A stretch of DNA of 10,091 nt from Hyphomicrobiales bacterium (GTDB lineage: Bacteria; Pseudomonadota; Alphaproteobacteria; Rhizobiales; Beijerinckiaceae). Positions 5,767-10,091 of the stretch are shown one piece after another. The stretch is taken from positions 1-10,091 of the forward strand of contig PXAW01000242.1 in assembly GCA_003567055.1 (NCBI GenBank). The letters are read 5' to 3'. Each line of letters starts with the position of its first letter. The stretch's first letter is position 1. The position numbers and the translations under genes were made by a program. The notes below the pieces were generated by a model that ran no database searches, was not told where the DNA came from, and saw nothing but the letters and a program-made list of their open reading frames with translations.

Positions 5767-5933
5767 AAAAAAACCTGTTCGCAATCGCGAAATCGGGGGT
5801 GAGGAAACGCGAAACACCTTGCGTTTCCCTGTCAGCTTGGCCAATCTGCCGCCCCGCCGCATGGCGAAGCGCGTCGCGATGCGGCACGCTGCGTCGATGA
5901 GCGTTCCTTGATTTCCAGCCTTACGGGTCGGCC
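5767..5933 (+). promoter_or_regulatory. dnaA-dnaN intergenic region with three consecutive hairpins
   Basis: Three inverted repeats lie in these 167 nt. The first is TTCGC/GCGAA (5778-5782 and 5787-5791, 4-nt loop). The second is GGAAACGC/GCGTTTCC (5803-5810 and 5821-5828, 10-nt loop). The third and strongest is GCCGCAT/ATGCGGC (5856-5862 and 5879-5885), which continues inward after one mismatch with GCGA/TCGC and a 6-nt loop. None has a following T tract, so a standard intrinsic terminator is unlikely and dnaA-dnaN readthrough is plausible. The interval may hold a dnaN promoter or mRNA processing/attenuation elements. I see no clear -35/-10 pair. Confidence 0.45.
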
Positions 5934-7052
5934 ATGAAAGTGACAGTCGAGCGCGCCGCATTGTTGAAGGCGCTGGGCCACGTGCACCGCGTCGTCGAGC
6001 GGCGCAACACCATTCCGATCCTGTCGAACGTGCTGCTGCGCGCCGATGACGGCGGTCTGCGCCTGAAGGCGACCGATCTCGACATGGAGGTGACGGAGAC
6101 CATCGTCGCCGAGATCACGCAGCCCGGGGCCACCACGGTGCCCGCGCATGTCATCTACGACATCGTGCGCAAGCTGCCCGAGGGCGCGCAGATCTCGCTG
6201 GAAGTGAGCGGTGATTCCACCCAGATGGTGCTGCGCTCGTCGCGTTCGCGCTTCACGCTACAGGCGTTGCCGGAAACGGATTTCCCCGATATCGCCGCCG
6301 GCGAGATGGGCCACGCTTTCGCGGTGCCGCCAGGCGATTTCAAGCGCCTGATCGAGAAGACGCAATTCGCCATCTCGACGGAAGAGACGCGCTATTATCT
6401 CAACGGCATCTATCTGCATGCCATTGATGGCGAAGAGGGCCCTGTCCTGCGCGCGGTCGCGACGGACGGGCATCGTCTCGCCCGTGTCGAGGTGCCGGCG
6501 CCGGAAGGCACGACCGGCATGCCCGGCGTGATCGTGCCGCGCAAGGCCGTGGCGGAAATCCTCAAGCTGCTCGAGGATTCTGGCGATGCCATCCAGGTCG
6601 AGCTCTCTGCGGCCAAGATCCGTCTGAATTTCGGCGGTGTGCTGCTCACCTCCAAGCTGATCGACGGGACCTTCCCCGATTACCAGCGTGTCATTCCCGC
6701 AGGGAACGACAAGACCCTGATCGTCGATCGCGACGAGTTCGCCCGCTCCGTCGACCGCGTCTCCACGATCTCCTCCGAGCGCGGGCGCGCCGTGAAGCTC
6801 TCCCTGGCCGATGGCCGGCTGACGCTCACCGTCAACAACCCGGATTCCGGTTCGGCGACGGAGGAGATCGAGGTCGAATACGAGGCGGCGGCGCTGGATA
6901 TCGGCTTCAATGCGCGCTACCTCCTCGACATCATGGGCCAGCTCGGCGGCGATACGGCAATTCTCAAACTGGCCGATCCCGGATCGCCGACGCTGATCCA
7001 GGACCGGGAAGGTGCAGCCGCGCTCTACGTGCTGATGCCGATGCGGGTGTGA
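5934..7052 (+). CDS. dnaN: DNA polymerase III beta subunit, sliding clamp (372 aa)
   Basis: DnaN forms a ring dimer around DNA that holds polymerase III and other partners. With Hda-type proteins it also stimulates DnaA-ATP hydrolysis. The 372 residues match the usual length of three clamp domains (about 1-120, 121-249 and 250-372). Recognisable segments are the start MKVTVERAALLKAL, RNTIPILSNVLL (24-35), the LKATDLDMEV strand, FAISTEETRYYLNGIYL in domain II, FPDYQRVIP between domains II and III, and the C-terminal LMPMRV, which resembles the MPMRL end that helps form the partner-binding pocket. The ATG at 5934 matches the family start but has only a weak ribosome-binding site (about ACGGGT). 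It sits between dnaA (167 nt upstream) and recF (36 nt downstream). Confidence 0.97.
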   Translation: MKVTVERAALLKALGHVHRVVERRNTIPILSNVLLRADDGGLRLKATDLDMEVTETIVAEITQPGATTVPAHVIYDIVRKLPEGAQISLEVSGDSTQMVLRSSRSRFTLQALPETDFPDIAAGEMGHAFAVPPGDFKRLIEKTQFAISTEETRYYLNGIYLHAIDGEEGPVLRAVATDGHRLARVEVPAPEGTTGMPGVIVPRKAVAEILKLLEDSGDAIQVELSAAKIRLNFGGVLLTSKLIDGTFPDYQRVIPAGNDKTLIVDRDEFARSVDRVSTISSERGRAVKLSLADGRLTLTVNNPDSGSATEEIEVEYEAAALDIGFNARYLLDIMGQLGGDTAILKLADPGSPTLIQDREGAAALYVLMPMRV

Positions 7053-7088
7053 CGGCGCCGTCGCTGGCGCGCCCTCGGCAGGGGCCGC

Positions 7089-8279
7089 ATGCGCAGCTTG
7101 CGCCGGGAGATGGATGGATTGGCGCGCGACGCGATGGTTGAACACGGACCGGTCGGGAATACCGCTGCGGCGCAGGCCTCTGCGCGCACGCGCATCACAC
7201 GTCTCGCGCTCACTGATTTTCGCTCCTATGCCGCCCTGTCGCTCGTGACAGACGCGCCGCTCGTGGCGCTGTCGGGAGAAAACGGCGCCGGCAAGACCAA
7301 TATCCTCGAATCGATCTCGCTGTTCACGCCGGGGCGCGGCCTGCGCCGGGCCGATCTCGGGCAGATGCTGCGCCACGGGGCGAGCGGCTTCACGGTCTTC
7401 GCCGCGCTCGATCGCGGGCCCGACGAGCCGGTGCTCAATTGCGGCGTCGGCCTCCAGCCCGATCCCGAGGGCGGGCGCGCGGCGCGAATATGCCGGATCG
7501 ACGGCGACACCGTGTCATCGCCGGCCGCCTTTGCCGAATATCTGCGCCTCGTCTGGCTGACGCCCGATCTCGACGCCTTGTTTTGCGGCCCCGCCGGTGA
7601 TCGCCGCCGCTTCCTCGACCGGCTGGTGCTCGCCGTCGATTCCGGCCATGGCAGCCGGGTCGCGGCGCTGGAGCGCGCGACGCGCTCGCGCAACCGGCTG
7701 CTCGAGGAGGGGGCACGCGATCCGCGCTGGCTCGATGCGGTCGAGCGTGAGATCGCCGAGCTCGGCATCGCCGTCGCCGTCGCCCGCGCCGAGACGGTGA
7801 CGCGGCTCGCCGCCCTGATCGCACGGGCGCGCGATGACGCTTCGCCCTTCCCCGATGCCGGGCTCGCGCTCGAGGCCGAGGACGCCTATCGCGAACGGCT
7901 GCGCAGCGAACGCGGGCGCGACCGGGCGGCGGGGCGCACGCTGTTCGGGCCGCAGGCGAGCGATCTGCTGGTGCGCCATGCGCCGAAGGACATTCCCGCC
8001 GGGCTCGCCTCGACGGGTGAGCAGAAGGCGCTGCTGATCGGCCTCGTCCTCGCCCATGCCGCGCTGGTGCGCAGCATGACGGGACACGCGCCGATCGTCC
8101 TCCTCGACGAAGTCGCCGCCCATCTCGACACGATGCGCCGCGCCGCGCTCTACCGCCTGCTCGCCGCCATTGGTGGCCAGGTCTGGATGACCGGGGCGGA
8201 TCCGGCCCTGTTTGCCGATCTGCCGGATGGAAGCCTGCATCTTGCCGTCGCCGACGGGGCGGCGCGACCGATCCGTTGA
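7089..8279 (+). CDS. recF: DNA replication and repair protein RecF (396 aa)
   Basis: RecF is an SMC/ABC-type ATPase that, with RecO and RecR, helps load RecA at single-strand gaps and stalled forks. Walker A GENGAGKT is at 63-70. The ABC signature STGEQK is at 308-313. Walker B VLLDEVAAHLD is at 337-347 and includes Asp340 and Glu341. The N-terminal family block ITRLALTDFRSY starts at about residue 36, so the product carries about 34 extra residues. The ATG at 7089 has GGGG (7081-7084) just upstream. The in-frame ATGs at 7110 and 7134 are possible later starts but have worse ribosome-binding sites. It follows dnaN by 36 nt and probably shares its transcript. gyrB, often next in this cluster, is not here; tadA converges with 9 nt between the stops. 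Confidence 0.95.
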   Translation: MRSLRREMDGLARDAMVEHGPVGNTAAAQASARTRITRLALTDFRSYAALSLVTDAPLVALSGENGAGKTNILESISLFTPGRGLRRADLGQMLRHGASGFTVFAALDRGPDEPVLNCGVGLQPDPEGGRAARICRIDGDTVSSPAAFAEYLRLVWLTPDLDALFCGPAGDRRRFLDRLVLAVDSGHGSRVAALERATRSRNRLLEEGARDPRWLDAVEREIAELGIAVAVARAETVTRLAALIARARDDASPFPDAGLALEAEDAYRERLRSERGRDRAAGRTLFGPQASDLLVRHAPKDIPAGLASTGEQKALLIGLVLAHAALVRSMTGHAPIVLLDEVAAHLDTMRRAALYRLLAAIGGQVWMTGADPALFADLPDGSLHLAVADGAARPIR

Positions 8280-8288
8280 TCCGCGCGC

Positions 8289-8756
8289 TCAGCCGGTTTC
8301 ATCGCGGCGCTCGCGGAAGAAATCGCGCAGCAGGCTCGCCGCCTCGCGTTCGCGAAAGCCGCCATAGACCTCCGGCGCGTGGTGGCAGGTCGGCTGGTCG
8401 AAGAAGCGCCCGCCATGCTCGACACCGCCGCTCTTGGGATCCGAGGCGCCGAAATAGAGCCGCCTGATCCGCGCGAAGGAGATGGCGGCTGCGCACATGG
8501 CGCATGGCTCGAGCGTCACATAGAGATCGCAGCCGATCAGCCGCTCGGAGCCGAGGATGCGGGCCGCCTCGCGGATGGCGAGGATTTCGGCATGGGCGGT
8601 GGGATCGCTGCCTTCGCGGGTACGGTTTCCCGCCCTTGCGAGCAGCTTTTCACCGCAAATCACCACGGCGCCGACAGGCACCTCCCCGCGTGCGCCGGCC
8701 GCGCGTGCCTCGTCGAAGGCGATCTGCATCGGATCGGGCTGGCCTCTGGTGTTCAC
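8289..8756 (-). CDS. tadA: tRNA-specific adenosine deaminase (155 aa, GTG start)
   Basis: TadA converts the wobble adenosine 34 of tRNA-Arg(ACG) to inosine and is normally essential. The zinc/catalytic motifs are complete: His55 and Glu57 in DPTAHAEILA, and Cys85 and Cys88 in TLEPCAMCAA. EVPVGAVV (25-32) and the C-terminal YFGASDPKSGGVEHG region also fit. A GTG at 8754-8756, preceded by GGGGGA about 10 nt away, gives about nine residues before MQIAFDEARAA, typical of related proteins. The ATG at 8727-8729 (146 aa) is the alternative, with a weaker ribosome-binding site. The open frame extends further upstream, but that part overlaps the divergent pseudouridine synthase gene and is spurious. 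The gene converges on recF and diverges from rluB across 72 bp that must hold both promoters; I cannot pick out a clear promoter there. Confidence 0.93.
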   Translation of the reverse strand: MNTRGQPDPMQIAFDEARAAGARGEVPVGAVVICGEKLLARAGNRTREGSDPTAHAEILAIREAARILGSERLIGCDLYVTLEPCAMCAAAISFARIRRLYFGASDPKSGGVEHGGRFFDQPTCHHAPEVYGGFREREAASLLRDFFRERRDETG

Positions 8757-8828
8757 GGCTTCGATATCCCCCGCTGGCAGCGCGTTTTGCCGCTCGCATC
8801 GTACCTCACACTCTGCTATCAGGCGCGC

Positions 8829-10091
8829 ATGATGAAAACCAGAGACGACCGTCCCGGGAGCCGCGCGCGAGGCGCCGCACCGGGCGACAAGGGGCACAAA
8901 CCCCATAGCGGCAAACCCTATGGCGGCAAGAAGAGCGCCGGCGCCACCGTGCCCGCAGCCCCGCGTGACCCCGCAGCACCCGATCGCATCGCCAAGGTGA
9001 TCGCCCGTGCCGGCGTCGCCTCGCGCCGCGATGCCGAGGCGCTGATCGAGGCGGGCCGCGTCAGCCTCAATGGCGAGGTGCTGGATTCGCCGGCGCGCAA
9101 CGTCACACCTGCGGATGTGATCCTGATCGATGGCGAGCCGCTGCCGGCCAGGGAGCGCACGCGGCTGTGGCTCTATCACAAGCCGCGCGGCCTCGTGACC
9201 ACCGCCCGCGATCCGGAAGGGCGCGCCACGGTGTTCGACGAATTGCCCGAGGAATTGCCGCGCGTCGTCGCGGTGGGGCGCCTCGACATCAATACCGAGG
9301 GATTGCTGCTGCTCACCAATGATGGCGGCCTCGCCAAGGTGATCGCCCATCCCGATACCGGCTGGCTGCGCCGCTACCGCGTGCGCGCCCATGGCGTGAT
9401 CGATCAGGCCCGGCTCGATACGATCGCAGACGGCCTCGTCGTGGACGGGATGGAATACGGGCCGATCGAGGCGAAGCTCGACCGGGTGCAGGGTGACAAT
9501 GCCTGGATGACGGTGGGTCTGCGCGAGGGCAAGAACCGCGAGGTGAAGCGCATTCTCGAACATCTGGGCCTGCGCGTGAACCGCCTGTTGCGCCTGTCCT
9601 TCGGCCCGTTCCAGCTCGGCGATCTGCCCATCGGACAGGTCGAGGAGGTGCGCACCCGTGTGCTCAAGGATCAGCTCGGTGACAAGCTCGCGAACGAAGC
9701 GGGCGTCGATTTCGCCAGCCCCGTGCGCGAGCCGCTGCCTCCCGAGCCGGAAGCGCCGGCATGGGCGCATAAGGGTGACAGGAAGCCGGCGCAGAGCCGT
9801 GCTCCCGAGCCCGCTGGCGGCGACAAGCGCTTCGGCGGCACGGCCGGCGGCGACAGGAAGTTCGCCGAGAAGAAATTTGGCGACAGGAAATTCGGGGACA
9901 AGCCCGGCGGCAAGTTCGGTGAGAAGAAGTTCGGCGACAAGAAGTTCGGCGACAAGAGTTTTGGTGACAAGAAGTTTGGGGGCAAGCCCGGCGAGGCTCC
10001 GGCAGGCCCGCCGCGCCGTCCGGCCTGGGATCGCGCGGTCAAGGCCAGCGTCTGGCGCGCGGACGAGGCGCCGGAAGGGCCGATCTTCCGC
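8829..10091 (+). CDS. rluB: RluB/RsuA-family rRNA pseudouridine synthase, 3'-truncated by the window edge
   Basis: The frame is open from ATG 8829 (a second ATG follows at 8832) to the window end, 421 complete codons without a stop. A basic, Gly-rich N-terminal extension (about 1-50) precedes an S4 RNA-binding domain (about 52-110, DRIAKVIARAGVASRRDAEAL). The catalytic domain has GRLDINTEGLLLLTNDGG at 150-167 with the nucleophile Asp153, and GLREGKNREVKRILEHLGL near 234-252. The catalytic region ends by about residue 280. The remaining ~140 residues are a low-complexity tail rich in Lys, Gly, Asp and Phe. RluB isomerises a uridine in helix 89 of 23S rRNA; assignment to RluB rather than RsuA or RluE rests on overall resemblance and the tadA-adjacent position. 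The ribosome-binding site is weak (AGG near 8821). In many relatives an rsmD gene follows. Confidence 0.9.
   Translation, partial: MMKTRDDRPGSRARGAAPGDKGHKPHSGKPYGGKKSAGATVPAAPRDPAAPDRIAKVIARAGVASRRDAEALIEAGRVSLNGEVLDSPARNVTPADVILIDGEPLPARERTRLWLYHKPRGLVTTARDPEGRATVFDELPEELPRVVAVGRLDINTEGLLLLTNDGGLAKVIAHPDTGWLRRYRVRAHGVIDQARLDTIADGLVVDGMEYGPIEAKLDRVQGDNAWMTVGLREGKNREVKRILEHLGLRVNRLLRLSFGPFQLGDLPIGQVEEVRTRVLKDQLGDKLANEAGVDFASPVREPLPPEPEAPAWAHKGDRKPAQSRAPEPAGGDKRFGGTAGGDRKFAEKKFGDRKFGDKPGGKFGEKKFGDKKFGDKSFGDKKFGGKPGEAPAGPPRRPAWDRAVKASVWRADEAPEGPIFR
9852..9980 (+). repeat. 15-nt tandem repeats encoding a lysine-rich pentapeptide tail
   Basis: Seven pentapeptide units of the form [D/E]-[K/R]-[K/S]-F-[G/A] run in frame from residue 342 to 384. 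In order they are DRKFA, EKKFG, DRKFG, an 8-residue interruption DKPGGKFG, then EKKFG, DKKFG, DKSFG and DKKFG. The DNA units are near-identical 15-mers such as GACAAGAAGTTCGGC. The tail is probably disordered and positively charged, able to contact RNA nonspecifically. Copy number is likely to vary between strains through slippage. Confidence 0.85.

Noticed and set aside
3736..5961. A very long minus-strand open frame (741 codons) opposite dnaA
   Set aside because: It is the antisense shadow of the strongly GC3-biased dnaA gene, is rich in Arg/His/Ala without recognisable domains, and runs through the intergenic regions on both sides.
8757..9770. An N-terminal extension of tadA of more than 300 residues in the same minus-strand open frame
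   Set aside because: It overlaps the pseudouridine synthase gene on the plus strand. TadA proteins are about 150-160 residues, and the segment shows no domain.

Overview
The window looks like part of a high-GC alphaproteobacterial chromosome, most likely of the order Hyphomicrobiales (Rhizobiales). The grounds are strong G/C preference at third codon positions, an rpsT-dnaA-dnaN-recF order, a tadA gene divergent from an rluB-type gene with a lysine/glycine-rich tail, and GANTC sites (the CcrM methylation target in this class) crowded upstream of dnaA. I cannot place the genus. Nothing indicates a mobile element, prophage, CRISPR array or defence island; this is core chromosome.

Layout. 1-72: the probable last 23 codons of a plus-strand gene that enters from the left. 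83-709 (minus): a LysE/RhtB-type amino-acid exporter. 887-2671 (plus): a two-gene unit, a crotonase-type enoyl-CoA hydratase followed after 3 nt by a short PLP-dependent threonine/serine/hydroxyaspartate ammonia-lyase without an ACT domain. 2711-3242: a self-contained rpsT unit (ribosomal protein S20) with a good sigma70-type promoter, a leader of roughly 120 nt and a clear intrinsic terminator. 3243-4026: about 780 bp without a convincing gene, holding the dnaA control region and possibly origin elements. 4027-8279: dnaA, dnaN and recF on the plus strand (replication initiator, sliding clamp, recombination mediator). 8289-8756 (minus): tadA, the tRNA adenosine deaminase. 8829 to the right edge (plus): an RluB/RsuA-family rRNA pseudouridine synthase, cut by the window end, with basic extensions at both termini.

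How the genes work together. DnaA opens the origin and regulates transcription. DnaN tethers the polymerase and takes part in turning DnaA off. RecF loads RecA at gapped forks. S20, TadA and the pseudouridine synthase serve the translation apparatus. The exporter and the two catabolic-type enzymes at the left are a separate metabolic neighbourhood.

I see no clearly new biological system. The material most worth a second look is non-coding: the rpsT-dnaA interval (GANTC cluster, adjacent dyads, short direct repeats, two near-consensus DnaA boxes), three consecutive hairpins between dnaA and dnaN, and a 10-mer (GTCTTTATAT) seen three times in this GC-rich window. Two start-codon questions (dnaA, recF) also remain open.
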